Positions 45,462 through 56,015 of a stretch of 64,000 bases of DNA are shown in pieces. The stretch comes from Bacillus sp. CH140a_4T (GTDB lineage: Bacteria > Bacillota > Bacilli > Bacillales > Bacillaceae_G). Each line of letters opens with the position of its first letter. Within the stretch, counting starts at the first letter, position 1. The notes under the pieces were generated by a model. That model was not told where the DNA came from. It saw only the letters and a list, made by a program, of their open reading frames with translations, and made no database searches. The stretch covers positions 790,293-854,292 of the forward strand of contig NZ_WBPF01000005.1 of the NCBI RefSeq assembly GCF_008923725.1, given 5' to 3'. The translations under genes and the position numbers were made by a program.

Positions 45462-46670
45462 TTATTTTTTGTTTTTACTATAAAAACTCACTGCTGAGAT
45501 ACTTAATAATATTACTATACACAACCACGCATACGTATACCCTTTCTCATCGACAATATAACCAAATAAAACAGGTGCAACAATAATCGCAATTTGATTG
45601 AATGTAAGTGCCAAACTAACTGTTATTCCAACAGATTCTTCACTTGCCAATTCAGCAACTTCGGCTATAAAAAGACTAAACCATCCAATTGAAAAGAACC
45701 CTAACAATGCACTTACACCATACAATACTCCACTCGTTACTGTATGTATGCCCATGACTAACAATAGAATCAAACCGATAGAAGCACAGACAGCTATAAA
45801 TAATGGCGTGCGCCGATTCCCCTTATAAAACAAATCACTACTAGCTGCTAATATAACACGGCCTATCATTCCAGAAAAGAACATCACTGAAAATACTGTT
45901 CCAGCTACAATAGATGTGATAGATTGTTCCTTTACTAAAAATTTCATGAAGTGCCCAACTAACACCATTTGCAATGAAATCATGCAAATACCCGTTATAT
46001 ATATTGGATACAACTCTTTTTTACATATCACTACTTTTAACTCCGTCCAAAAAGAAATTTTAATATGTTCTTTCTTTGCATCCTCTTGAACATATGGCTC
46101 TTTATAATAAATAAAAAATAATAACCCTCCACTTATACAAATGCATGCCATACTATTTATCGCGTAAGCCACATTATATTGTATTGTAAAAAATGGGATT
46201 AGCACTCCCGCTAATGCACCACCAATTGGTATACCAGCTTGCCTTATTCCCATCGCTAATCCACGATTTTCTTTTGGGAACCATTTTAAAATTACTTTAC
46301 TTCCCCCTGGCTGGGAAACACTATAAAACATTCCTACTAATAAAAGTACAAATAACAGACCATTAAATCCATTTACTATATTAGTTAGTAAAAACGAACC
46401 TCCTAGCAAAAATGAACTGATAGAAATTAATAATTTTTCATTATATCGATCCAGTAACCGACCGACAAAAAGCATACAAAATAACGGTCCAACATTTACA
46501 ACACTTACTAACAATCCACTCTCCATATTCGTAAGCGCATATTCTTCTTTCCAAAATAAAGCGAAAACCCCGACACCATATGTTATAAGTGTCGCTGTTG
46601 TTTGAGCAATCGTCGCAACAATTAACATCACCCACTTATAAGTACTGTTCATCCTTTCTTCCATTAACAC
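45462..46670 (-). CDS. MFS transporter (oxalate/formate antiporter-like group)
   Basis: 402 residues with 12 membrane spans. Loop motif A is VGRLLDRYNEKLLI, and ENRGLAMGIRQAGIPIGGAL is the span 4-5 segment of the monocarboxylate/OFA-type MFS group. The GTG at 46670 is preferred because GGAGGG lies 6 bases before it; ATG two codons later is possible. It is divergent from the LysR gene at 46780, which probably controls it. The substrate is unknown; an organic anion importer or exporter is likely. Confidence 0.83.
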   Translation of the reverse strand: MLMEERMNSTYKWVMLIVATIAQTTATLITYGVGVFALFWKEEYALTNMESGLLVSVVNVGPLFCMLFVGRLLDRYNEKLLISISSFLLGGSFLLTNIVNGFNGLLFVLLLVGMFYSVSQPGGSKVILKWFPKENRGLAMGIRQAGIPIGGALAGVLIPFFTIQYNVAYAINSMACICISGGLLFFIYYKEPYVQEDAKKEHIKISFWTELKVVICKKELYPIYITGICMISLQMVLVGHFMKFLVKEQSITSIVAGTVFSVMFFSGMIGRVILAASSDLFYKGNRRTPLFIAVCASIGLILLLVMGIHTVTSGVLYGVSALLGFFSIGWFSLFIAEVAELASEESVGITVSLALTFNQIAIIVAPVLFGYIVDEKGYTYAWLCIVILLSISAVSFYSKNKK

Positions 46671-46779
46671 AATAATCCCTCCATCCTCTTCCATTGTATG
46701 AAAGTTCTGATATCATATAAAATAAAGATTCATCATATAATCCATCAAAAAAATTGATATCTTTTTGGAGGGATGATAC

Positions 46780-47622
46780 GTGGACATAAAAGATTTAACT
46801 GTATTTTACGAAGTTGCTAAGGAAAGTAATATTTCTCACGCTGCGAAAAATTTGAACTATGTACAATCAGGCGTAACAATGCGTATGAAACATCTAGAAA
46901 ATGAATTAGGTGTGCCTTTATTTTACCGTAACGGAAAAGGGGTAACTTTAACTTCTAACGGTGAGATTTTATTAACATACGCCAAACAAATTATCCACTT
47001 AATGGATCAATCTATAAAAGCGGTTCAAAGTAATGGAACTGATCCTAAAGGCCCTTTGAAAATCGGGTGTACAGAATCTACAACCGCGGTAAGGCTGCCA
47101 TCTATATTAACGGCCTATTATGAGAAATACCGAGAAGTCGAATTGATTTTAGAAACAAATACGACCGAACAACTAATTAGGCTTGTGTTAGAACGAAAAC
47201 TAGACGGAGCGTTTATAGCAGGACCTACTCAGCATACTGAACTTCATACAAATGTATTTCGTGAAGAAGAATTAGTTCTCATTAGTAAAAAACCTTTATC
47301 CTCTCTTAAAAATATAGAAGATATGAATTTACTCGCTTTTAGTCACGGTTGCTATTATAGAAGTTTATTAGAAGACTGGCTTCAAGAAGAAGGCATCTCG
47401 CCTAAACGAGTATTAGAGTTTGGAACAATTGAAGCAATACTCGCCTGTGTAAAATCAAATATGGGCGTAGCAATTATGATGAAATCTATATTAAATGGTC
47501 ATGCACATAACGTATCATTTAATCCTTTACCTAATAGATTCAAAAAAGTTCCTACTACTTTTATTACTAGAAAAGATATATATCACTCAGCTGCATTACA
47601 AAAATTTATGGAGATGATTTAA
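46780..47622 (+). CDS. LysR-family transcription regulator
   Basis: 280 residues. The helix-turn-helix is ISHAAKNLNYVQSGVTMRMK (about residues 18-37), followed by a linker helix and a two-lobed effector domain (LKIGCTESTTAVRLPSILTA). It starts at a GTG with GGAGGGATG in front. The divergent MFS gene is its likely target. The DUF3916 gene follows after 2 bases, so they are co-transcribed. The effector is unknown. Confidence 0.87.
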   Translation: MDIKDLTVFYEVAKESNISHAAKNLNYVQSGVTMRMKHLENELGVPLFYRNGKGVTLTSNGEILLTYAKQIIHLMDQSIKAVQSNGTDPKGPLKIGCTESTTAVRLPSILTAYYEKYREVELILETNTTEQLIRLVLERKLDGAFIAGPTQHTELHTNVFREEELVLISKKPLSSLKNIEDMNLLAFSHGCYYRSLLEDWLQEEGISPKRVLEFGTIEAILACVKSNMGVAIMMKSILNGHAHNVSFNPLPNRFKKVPTTFITRKDIYHSAALQKFMEMI

Positions 47623-47624
47623 CA

Positions 47625-48134
47625 ATGCGTGAAAAGAAAATACGTGGGATGAAGCGTAAAACAAACACTATGATACAGCGAATTGAAGAACATACAAAAA
47701 CGTTCCCTTCTGCTTTCTATTACGATGAATATTGGTATATGCCATTACCAGTTTCCCAAGCTTTTATCAATTCGTGTAAAACACCTAGAAAAGTAAAACG
47801 ATTATGTATACAAACCCTATTAAATCAAGCAAGCCATTTAATAAAAATAAAACCGATCGATACACATACATATCGAGTTGTTGTTTTGATTTCTATAGAA
47901 AGGTTGTGGCATTCACAAATCATTATATTTAAAAATGAAGACTACTTTCATGATTTCTTTAATAGAAATAGTGAATTTCAAAAATGGATTCCTCTTGCAA
48001 ATGAGTCTGATTTTTGGAAGACATGGGGAATTTCAATTTGTCCTACTTTTCAAAGGTTGCACTTCCAAGAAATCGTGCATGATGAGGATGAATGCTATGA
48101 AAAAGAGATTTGGTTTGTTGGAGAGTTATCTTAA
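47625..48134 (+). CDS. DUF3916 family protein
   Basis: 169 residues, basic and soluble, with the family core YDEYWYMPLPVSQAFINSCK near residue 33 and IVHDEDECYEKEIWFVGEL at the end. DUF3916 proteins have no known function. The ATG lies 2 bases after the LysR stop; GGAGATGA inside the LysR end serves as ribosome site, so translation is probably coupled. Confidence 0.78.
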   Translation: MREKKIRGMKRKTNTMIQRIEEHTKTFPSAFYYDEYWYMPLPVSQAFINSCKTPRKVKRLCIQTLLNQASHLIKIKPIDTHTYRVVVLISIERLWHSQIIIFKNEDYFHDFFNRNSEFQKWIPLANESDFWKTWGISICPTFQRLHFQEIVHDEDECYEKEIWFVGELS

Positions 48135-48227
48135 AAGGGGTACTTTCAAATTAAAAGCTTCCTTTTTTCCACTTAATAAAATCGCTATATAATGAATTTA
48201 TCATTTTACTATATAGGAGGTTTTCAA

Positions 48228-48905
48228 ATGGTAATCCCTAAATATCCTGATGTCCCTACTCTGACGAAAAAACAAATCGATCAAATTACAGAAATCACTT
48301 TTCTAAAAGAAATAACACCACAAAAATGTGATGCAATTTTCGTTTTCGGCGGTTCTCATCCTGGCAATTGGCAAGCTCCTCTAAAAGCTTATCAACAAGG
48401 TTTAGGAAACCAAATTATCGTTACAGGCGGTACTAGTTTGCATGGCATGAAACATCCGAGCTGGAATTACGGGGATTTGTCAGAAGCAGAAGTAATTGTA
48501 CATAAATTAATTGAACATGGCGTACCAAAAGAAGCTATCATATTCGAGACAGACTCCCTTCATTCTATCGCTAATGTAATTGAAGCGAAAAAGATTTTTG
48601 ATTTCACAAAGATTAATCGATTACTCTTTGTATGTAAAAGTTTAGGAGCTGGTCGGCAATATAAAGTATTAAAAAAACATCTACCTAATACTGTTACTTG
48701 TATTCCATTTACATTTGATACAAGTTTCGATGGTGAGTTTATAATGAATAAATATAATTGGATGGAAAATGAAAAGAGTCGCTCTATGATTTTTGGAGAA
48801 TACTTGAGAAATATTTGCTACGGTAGAAAAGGCGGTATCGAGCCACCTGAAAAAGAAGTTCAAGGCTTAGAAGAATATGTATCCTACTACTATAATCTAG
48901 CATAA
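48228..48905 (+). CDS. YdcF/DUF218-family protein
   Basis: 225 residues. DUF218 features are CDAIFVFGGSHPGNWQAPLK near residue 36, GLGNQIIVTGGTS, ETDSLHSIANVIEAKKIF and LLFVCKSLGAGRQYKVLK. The family binds nucleotides (E. coli YdcF binds S-adenosylmethionine) and includes envelope factors such as SanA, but this copy has no membrane span, so it is cytoplasmic. AGGAGG lies 8 bases before the ATG at 48228; a frame from 48192 crosses that site. Function unknown. Confidence 0.85.
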   Translation: MVIPKYPDVPTLTKKQIDQITEITFLKEITPQKCDAIFVFGGSHPGNWQAPLKAYQQGLGNQIIVTGGTSLHGMKHPSWNYGDLSEAEVIVHKLIEHGVPKEAIIFETDSLHSIANVIEAKKIFDFTKINRLLFVCKSLGAGRQYKVLKKHLPNTVTCIPFTFDTSFDGEFIMNKYNWMENEKSRSMIFGEYLRNICYGRKGGIEPPEKEVQGLEEYVSYYYNLA

Positions 48906-48907
48906 TA

Positions 48908-48945
48908 GAAAAAGGTATACCAAAACGTCGGTATACCTTTCTCCT
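48908..48945 (+). terminator. Rho-independent terminator
   Basis: GAAAAAGGTATACC and GGTATACCTTTCTC pair directly after the YdcF-like gene. Confidence 0.85.
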
Positions 48946-48946
48946 A

Positions 48947-50080
<1,134 letters not shown>

Positions 50081-50251
50081 TTAATGAGATTTACACGAAA
50101 TAGAAGATATACTTTCATCATTTTTATAAGCTTATATTAAAATTCCAATCTTACAAATACAATTCCCTTATATTTTTACTATACTATTTATTTTCCATAT
50201 CCCTCCTATTCACATGTAACTCCTTATTGATTACAGTTCATCAATAAAAAA

Positions 50252-50306
50252 AAGCCATAAATTATTTAGAGGACACTCCTGTATCCCTAAATAAATTTAT
50301 GGCTTA
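50252..50306 (-). terminator. Terminator of the tetR-helD operon
   Basis: AAGCCATAAATT and AATTTATGGCTT form the base of a long stem, with TTTTTTTT following on the minus strand. The rest of the 50045-50395 stretch is the upstream region of glpQ and holds no gene. Confidence 0.8.
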
Positions 50307-50395
50307 TCTCAAATATCTCCGGCCTCGATTAACTTGTCGAAATTAATCATACCAAACCTATTAATATTTGTGAATATTTTTTAAATAGATAGTTT

Positions 50396-50992
50396 CTATG
50401 CTAAAGCAGCTGGCGGCATTAATTGCGGACCTTTTCCCATACGTGCCAACACCCAGTCATCGTAATACCACATTTCCGTTTGACGACGACTCATCATATA
50501 ATCCCAGCGTACTTCACGCTCAAATTCAATGATTTGTCCGTCTCCTCCAATTGTCACCCAGTTAAAACTCCCGTTAGTATGCATCATTTTCACCCAAAAA
50601 ACAGGGAAAGTAACAGTTTCCCCTTCATCTTTATACTGCCTCGTTTGTTTTTCTATACGCAGTAAAGTTAAACCACTTGCATATTGTTGATCAACCTTTG
50701 CCATTACATCCATTGCTATTTGTTCAGCATCATCTTTATGAGGCAGTTTGTCTGAGTGTACTGGCATCATATTCGTATAACTTAATAAGCACTTATCATT
50801 TTGAGTAGTAATGGTTGTAATATGAGCACCACCGTAATTTAGCGGCCCTTCTACCTGATAGCGCTTGATGGAAACTTGTACACTGTCACGTAATTCTTCA
50901 TGCTCCCGTACTATCTTTACATACTTCGGAAGTGGTAATAACATTGAAACTTCTTTACTACAATTTTGAAAAGTATTATATTGATTCGCCAT
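50396..50992 (-). CDS. Hypothetical protein translationally coupled to helD
   Basis: 198 residues, soluble, Met- and Tyr-rich, with no signal peptide or recognised domain; a segment with ASGLTLLRIEKQTRQYKDEG and VFWVKMMHTNGSFNWVTIGG suggests a beta-sheet protein. Its ATG follows the helD stop codon with no base between, and GGGAGAG within the helD end is the ribosome site. The strict coupling suggests it works with HelD or shares its induction. I do not recognise the family. Confidence 0.7.
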   Translation of the reverse strand: MANQYNTFQNCSKEVSMLLPLPKYVKIVREHEELRDSVQVSIKRYQVEGPLNYGGAHITTITTQNDKCLLSYTNMMPVHSDKLPHKDDAEQIAMDVMAKVDQQYASGLTLLRIEKQTRQYKDEGETVTFPVFWVKMMHTNGSFNWVTIGGDGQIIEFEREVRWDYMMSRRQTEMWYYDDWVLARMGKGPQLMPPAALA

Positions 50993-53299
50993 TTAACATC
51001 TCTCCCTTATATATAATTCTTCTGGAACATGTGTAAGAAATTTCGTTAGCTCCCCGGCATAATATACATATAATTCATGCATCGCCCTCGTGCATGCTGT
51101 GTAAAATAAATTACGTTCAGACTCTCTATAATAGATGTCATTGGATGCATCAAATATAATAACCACGTCAAATTCTATCCCTTTCGCCAAATAAGCAGGA
51201 ATAACAATAACGCCTTTCTCGTAAGTTGTATTTTCTTTTTGCACAAGATGCACATATAATGTATCTCTTATTAACTCCATTACTTTCATACATTCTTCAT
51301 TTGTTTTACAAATTATCGCAACTGTTTTATAACCTTTTTCTTTTAACTCTTTCACCTTAAGCACCATATTCTCTACATGCTCTCGTTCATCACTTACTTT
51401 TATACAAACAGGCTTCTTACCATCCCTGTTAAAAGCTTGAATCTCATTTCCATTTGGAATCATACACTTTGTAAATTCAATGATCGGTTTTGTCGATCGA
51501 TAACTACGGTTAAGCTGGACTGTTTCTACTTTATGATCCGTAAATAATGTGGCGATAATATTGTTCTCTCTATTTTGATCATGCGAGAAAATATTTTGAT
51601 TACGATCACCAAGTAACGTCCATTTCGCCTTCGGAAATAGTCGTTTTAGAAACGCTAATTGAAATGCTGTATAATCTTGCACTTCGTCAATAAATACAAA
51701 CTTTACAAGGTGATTCGTCTTAAATCCTTCAAGTAACTCTTTTAAAAACAAATACGGCGCTGCATCTTCATTTGCTAGCTGTTTATTCTTTAAACGCTTC
51801 ACTGTCTGCTTACATATATCTCCCCAGCAATCTGGTACAAAAATATCTTTCTGCTTACTTTCAAATAACTGCTGAAAAATCGCCGGATGATTTACAAAAG
51901 CGAACTTTTTCACCCTTCTACGTAACGAACGAAAATGTTTCTTCACTACATATTTCGTTAATAACTCATGTTCCTTCTCATAATAATCAAATTGATTATC
52001 CTTCTCTAATTTTTCATATATGCGATTGTAATCTTCTTTATTTAAATACTGAACTTCTCGTTCCACCCAATCTTTTTTCGCTTCTATCTTTTCAAATTCA
52101 TGTAACTTCCGAAGAATCCATTCCATTGTAAGTTGCATTCGATTCGGTATAGCAATCATCATGTCTAGGCTATAAAAATAAGCACATATTGATTTTGCCT
52201 CTATGAGCACTTCACCTTTACATGTAACATCATGAAATTGTAAACCTTTTTCACTTAAGCTTCGCGCGTATTTCTCAAGTAGTCCCATAAATTCAACCGA
52301 AGATTTATATTGAATACCTTTCACTCTAGTTTCATACGTACTTTCATTCTTCTTCGTTAACACGTATTCTAACTGTGCAAATGAATCTTCTACAGTAAAG
52401 CTTTTTCCAATCATATGTTCCACATACGCTTGAAAAGTCGTTTGTTGCATATTTTCTTCCCCAAGCTCTGGCAAAACGTTCGCAATATAACTATTGAACA
52501 ACTCATTCGGAGAAAACAGTAACATTTGATCCGCGTGAACCGTGCCGCGGTAACGATACAGTAAATAAGCAACACGTTGCAGTGCTGCTGAAGTTTTTCC
52601 GCTCCCAGCAGTCCCTTGCACAATTAACACATCACTTTTATCGTTTCGAATAATTTGATTTTGTTCCCTCTGTATTGTCGCTACAATACTTTTCATTTGT
52701 TCACTTGCATTTCGTCCAAGTGCTTCTTGTAATAATTCATCACCTATCGTCACACCTGTATCAAACATACTTTGAATCGTCCCATTTCGAATCATATATT
52801 GACGTTTTAAAAGCAAATCGCCTGAAATCGTACCTATGGGCGCTTTATACTCTGCTCTCCCTAAAGTGTAATCATAATAAAGGCTCGAAATAGGTGCCCG
52901 CCAATCGTATACTAAAAACTCATCATTTTCTTTATCATAAAAAGAGCCGATACCGATATATATTTCATCAGTATCCGCTTCAGCATCTTCTTTAAAATCA
53001 ATCCGCCCAAAATACGGCGTTTCTTTTATTTTCGTTAAAAGGTTATATTCATTTTTCGTATGACGATGTGTATGTTCTCTTTCAGCAAGAAGCTCTGCCT
53101 CTTGCCTAATACTCGCCGCCGTTTCAACCGCTTCTTTAATATTATCTATATTTACTTTTACATCTTCCCAAAAGTTTTTTCTAATACTTACAATTTCAGA
53201 CTTCACTGAGCCAACTCGATTATCCAGCTCTTTCAGTTCCTCGTCTACTTTTTCAATAACTACATCTACACGTTGTTGCTCTTCTTTATAATGACTCAT
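50993..53299 (-). CDS. helD: HelD-type RNA polymerase recycling ATPase
   Basis: 768 residues of the UvrD/Rep superfamily 1 type. A long N-terminal coiled coil (about 1-95) would enter the polymerase secondary channel; Walker A GTAGSGKT is at 229-236, and LVKFVFIDEVQDYTAFQLAF, LLGDRNQNIF and NRSYRSTKPIIEF are helicase motifs II, III and IV. B. subtilis HelD (774 residues) uses ATP to free stalled RNA polymerase from DNA; actinobacterial relatives give rifampicin tolerance. Here it is the middle gene of a TetR-led operon. GAGAAGGGGAG precedes the ATG. Confidence 0.92.
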   Translation of the reverse strand: MSHYKEEQQRVDVVIEKVDEELKELDNRVGSVKSEIVSIRKNFWEDVKVNIDNIKEAVETAASIRQEAELLAEREHTHRHTKNEYNLLTKIKETPYFGRIDFKEDAEADTDEIYIGIGSFYDKENDEFLVYDWRAPISSLYYDYTLGRAEYKAPIGTISGDLLLKRQYMIRNGTIQSMFDTGVTIGDELLQEALGRNASEQMKSIVATIQREQNQIIRNDKSDVLIVQGTAGSGKTSAALQRVAYLLYRYRGTVHADQMLLFSPNELFNSYIANVLPELGEENMQQTTFQAYVEHMIGKSFTVEDSFAQLEYVLTKKNESTYETRVKGIQYKSSVEFMGLLEKYARSLSEKGLQFHDVTCKGEVLIEAKSICAYFYSLDMMIAIPNRMQLTMEWILRKLHEFEKIEAKKDWVEREVQYLNKEDYNRIYEKLEKDNQFDYYEKEHELLTKYVVKKHFRSLRRRVKKFAFVNHPAIFQQLFESKQKDIFVPDCWGDICKQTVKRLKNKQLANEDAAPYLFLKELLEGFKTNHLVKFVFIDEVQDYTAFQLAFLKRLFPKAKWTLLGDRNQNIFSHDQNRENNIIATLFTDHKVETVQLNRSYRSTKPIIEFTKCMIPNGNEIQAFNRDGKKPVCIKVSDEREHVENMVLKVKELKEKGYKTVAIICKTNEECMKVMELIRDTLYVHLVQKENTTYEKGVIVIPAYLAKGIEFDVVIIFDASNDIYYRESERNLFYTACTRAMHELYVYYAGELTKFLTHVPEELYIRERC

Positions 53300-53350
53300 A
53301 TAATCTCCCCTTCTCCTACTATTTGAAAGCCTTATATGATACGTAACTTT

Positions 53351-53935
53351 TTACTTTTGAAAAATGCCACAAGCAACAATCTCCCACGACTTTTGAAACT
53401 CTTCGTTTATCCTCTCTTCTTTCCACTTCTCAGAAAAAGCAGGGTGATAGAACGATGAAAGTAAACCAAATAACGTATGCGCTAAAAACAAACTATCTTG
53501 TTTTTCAATCTCATTGCGCTCTATTCCACGATTTATCACGTTCTCCAGTTGTCCAACTAATCTTTCTTCGTGCTTTTGAATCACCTTATTCTTTTGCTGC
53601 ACTAACGAACTATTCAATGTAAATAACTCTTCATTCTCAAGTAACTCTTGCTTTTTAAGCTGAAATAAACGAAAGAACCACTCTTTTAAAATGATTTCTG
53701 TCTCTCCATCTTTTCCAGCAATTTGCTCAAGCTGATCTGAGTACTTAAGCAGCCATCTTTCTAAAATAGCATCGCGTAGTGCAGCCTTACTCCGAAAATA
53801 AGAATATAAAGCCGCATGACTAACATCAAGTGACTTCGCAATACTAACAAGTGTCGTCCTACCCCATCCATATTTCATTAACTCTTTTTCCGCTGCATCT
53901 AAAACAACATTTTTCGTTAACGCCTTATCTGTCAT
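53351..53935 (-). CDS. TetR-family repressor, first gene of the helD operon
   Basis: 194 residues. The N-terminal helix-turn-helix is TTLVSIAKSLDVSHAALYSY (about residues 26-45), the rest an all-helical ligand domain. The gene lies 51 bases before helD on the same strand, and two identical 30-base dyads lie just upstream, so it probably represses its own operon until a ligand binds. The ATG at 53935 has GGTGAG 5 bases in front; an in-frame GTG at 53944 overlaps it. Confidence 0.88.
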   Translation of the reverse strand: MTDKALTKNVVLDAAEKELMKYGWGRTTLVSIAKSLDVSHAALYSYFRSKAALRDAILERWLLKYSDQLEQIAGKDGETEIILKEWFFRLFQLKKQELLENEELFTLNSSLVQQKNKVIQKHEERLVGQLENVINRGIERNEIEKQDSLFLAHTLFGLLSSFYHPAFSEKWKEERINEEFQKSWEIVACGIFQK

Positions 53936-53964
53936 TTTTCTCACCGTCCATTTTATTTATATAA

Positions 53965-53994
53965 CAACTTACATTTTTTATCATTTGTAAGTTG
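53965..53994. promoter_or_regulatory. TetR operator copy 1
   Basis: CAACTTACA-N12-TGTAAGTTG, a perfect 9-bp inverted repeat, begins 30 bases upstream of the tetR start. The same 30-base layout recurs at 54046-54075. Confidence 0.8.
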
Positions 53995-54045
53995 AGTACA
54001 AAAAATACGATTTCAATTAGGTTATAAGATTAACATATCCTTTTT

Positions 54046-54075
54046 CAACTTACAATATTTTTATTTTGTAAGTTG
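54046..54075. promoter_or_regulatory. TetR operator copy 2
   Basis: CAACTTACA-N12-TGTAAGTTG again, with two more paired bases outside each arm. A looser TTACAAG...CTTGTAA dyad lies at 54176-54203. The 389-base stretch from 53936 to 54324 holds these sites and no gene. Confidence 0.8.
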
Positions 54076-54324
54076 AAAACATCATAAAAGGCGGCGTTGT
54101 CTTACATAAAACAAATTCATTTGATTTTTAAACATAATCCAAAAGCTAATATACCGTAACTTGGCATTTTTTCTTTTACAAGGCAATACTTTTTAACTTG
54201 TAATAATTCATTCGTCTCGATTTTCTTTCCCAATATTGCAGCTCATACAACAATCATGTAGCATTACCGTATCGATATAATGGTTCATCATCTTAAACCT
54301 TTCGACTAATTACCAGGAGGTAAA

Positions 54325-54804
54325 GTGATTGAAATGAATAAACAAGAACAATTAAATGTTATAAAAAAAGATTTTATAGATTCTCAAAAAGTATTATTAG
54401 CAATTGGCGATGAAACACGTCAAGCTATTTTGTTAGTTCTCATGGAAACGGAATGTCAAACCGGATTACGTGTAGGAGAAATTACGAAGCAAACACACCT
54501 TTCTCGACCAGCGGTATCGCATCACCTTAGAATTTTACGAGAAGCCGGTATTATTTTAATGCGAAAAGAAGGTACAAAAAACTTTTATTATATTGATATA
54601 CGTACAAAATTAGGTGTATTAAAAAATCTTGTATTAGATATTGAAAAGCTATTGCACAACTTTTATCCCACTTTAACGGGCAGTAAGACCCCCAACTCAA
54701 AATTCAGCGAAAGCAAAGAATTTAGATGGGGATCAACTGCCCATAAAAGTCCGATTGGTTCAACTAATAATCAGTGTGGGATGAAGAACCCCCCCACTGA
54801 TTAA
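54325..54804 (+). CDS. ArsR-family repressor with C-terminus extended by bcr1 insertion
   Basis: The first 114 residues form a complete winged-helix ArsR protein: ALGDETRQAILLVLMET-like helix (LAIGDETRQAILL), then THLSRPAVSHHLRILREAGI as the recognition helix, and IEKLLHNFY at the end. No metal-binding Cys motif is evident. At codon 114 (54664-54666) a bcr1 element begins; the frame runs on through it for 45 foreign residues (PTLTGSKTPNSKFSESKEFR onward) to TGA at 54804. Removing the element with one TTTAT restores TTT TAT TGA, a natural stop. The likely target is the oxidoreductase gene downstream. GTG at 54325 follows AGGAGG by 4 bases; ATG at 54334 is an alternative. Confidence 0.85.
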   Translation: MIEMNKQEQLNVIKKDFIDSQKVLLAIGDETRQAILLVLMETECQTGLRVGEITKQTHLSRPAVSHHLRILREAGIILMRKEGTKNFYYIDIRTKLGVLKNLVLDIEKLLHNFYPTLTGSKTPNSKFSESKEFRWGSTAHKSPIGSTNNQCGMKNPPTD

Positions 54805-54817
54805 AGTTTCACTTTAT
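54662..54817. repeat. bcr1-type repeat element, copy 2, inside the ArsR gene end
   Basis: A 156-base element flanked by TTTAT duplications, closely similar to copy 1 at 48947-49103 and in the same orientation relative to the plus strand. It lies between the last sense codon and the original stop of the ArsR-type gene, and 21 bases before the oxidoreductase start. Confidence 0.87.
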
Positions 54818-54838
54818 TGAAATTTGGAGGGATAAGAA

Positions 54839-55837
54839 ATGAAAGCAATGATAATTGATAAGTACGGGAAAGTTCCAATGCGTATGGCAGAGGTACCTAC
54901 TCCTGAAATGCATGAGTATGAAGTGCTCGCAGAAATTCATGCGGCTAGTATTAACCCAATTGACTTTAAAATACGCGATGGAAAAGTAAAGATGCTACTT
55001 AAATATGAAATGCCCTTAATTCTTGGTAATGACTTTTCCGGTGTCATCGTGCAGGTTGGATCAAAAGTGACTCGTTTTAAAGTTGGCGATGAAATATATG
55101 CACGTCCAAGAAAAAATAAAATCGGTACTTTCGCGGAATATATAGCCATTCATGAGGATGATATAGCTTTAAAACCAAAAAATTTAAGTTTTGAGGAAGC
55201 GGCGTCGATTCCACTCGTTGGCTTAACATCCTATCAAGCACTACATGACATCATGCAACTAGAAAAAGGACAAAAGATATTAATTCACGCTGGATCTGGT
55301 GGTGTTGGTACTTTCGCAATTCAGTTAGCAAAAATAATGGGCGCTACCGTTACAACGACTGCTAGTGAAGCTGGTGCCGATTTAGTAAAGTCTCTTGGCG
55401 CAGATGAAATTATTAATTACAAAACAGAAAAATTTGAAGAAATACTAAAAGATTATGATGCAGTATTTGATACAATCGGTGGTACAACACTTGAAAAATC
55501 ATTCCATACTATAAAAAACGGCGGCAACATTGTTTCCGTTTCTGGAATGCCGAATGCTCGATTCGGTAAAGAATTTGGTTCAGGATTTTTCAAAACACTC
55601 TTATTTTCATTAGCAAGTAGAAAACTTACTGCACTTGAAAAAAAGCATAATGCGCAATATTCATTTTTATTTATGAAGCCAAGCGGAGATCAATTACGTA
55701 CTATCGCAAATTATATTGAAGATGGTGAAATCAAACCGGTAATCGATCGAGTTTTCCCTTTTGAAGATGCGCAAAGAGCAATGGAATATTCAGAAGCTGG
55801 AAGAGCAAAAGGAAAAATAATCGTAAAAATAAAATAA
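54839..55837 (+). CDS. NADP-dependent MDR oxidoreductase
   Basis: 332 residues. The GroES-like domain starts MKAMIIDKYGKVPMRMAEVP, with INPIDFKIRDG as the family mark and HAGSGGVGTFAIQLAKIMGA near residue 145 as the NADPH-binding loop; zinc ligands are absent. It probably reduces quinones or alkenals. GGAGGG lies 7 bases before the ATG, between a bcr1 element and the gene. It is the second gene after the ArsR-type repressor; the inserted element and its stem-loops now lie between them and could alter read-through. Confidence 0.87.
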   Translation: MKAMIIDKYGKVPMRMAEVPTPEMHEYEVLAEIHAASINPIDFKIRDGKVKMLLKYEMPLILGNDFSGVIVQVGSKVTRFKVGDEIYARPRKNKIGTFAEYIAIHEDDIALKPKNLSFEEAASIPLVGLTSYQALHDIMQLEKGQKILIHAGSGGVGTFAIQLAKIMGATVTTTASEAGADLVKSLGADEIINYKTEKFEEILKDYDAVFDTIGGTTLEKSFHTIKNGGNIVSVSGMPNARFGKEFGSGFFKTLLFSLASRKLTALEKKHNAQYSFLFMKPSGDQLRTIANYIEDGEIKPVIDRVFPFEDAQRAMEYSEAGRAKGKIIVKIK

Positions 55838-55841
55838 TAAC

Positions 55842-55874
55842 AAAGACTCCATTTTCTTAAAATGGGGTCTTTAT
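55842..55874 (+). terminator. Rho-independent terminator
   Basis: AAAGAC-T-CCATTTT pairs with AAAATGG-G-GTCTTT, just after 55837. Confidence 0.8.
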
Positions 55875-56015
55875 ATTTACTGTTAAATAGACATCGTGCA
55901 GTGAAGTCCTTACAATAGATTGCAAGGGGAAATATCATATTATACTTTTAGCTAATTTTACAAAGAATACATACGTACAAATACATAATAAAAAAATAAA
56001 CAAGGAGGAGATAAA

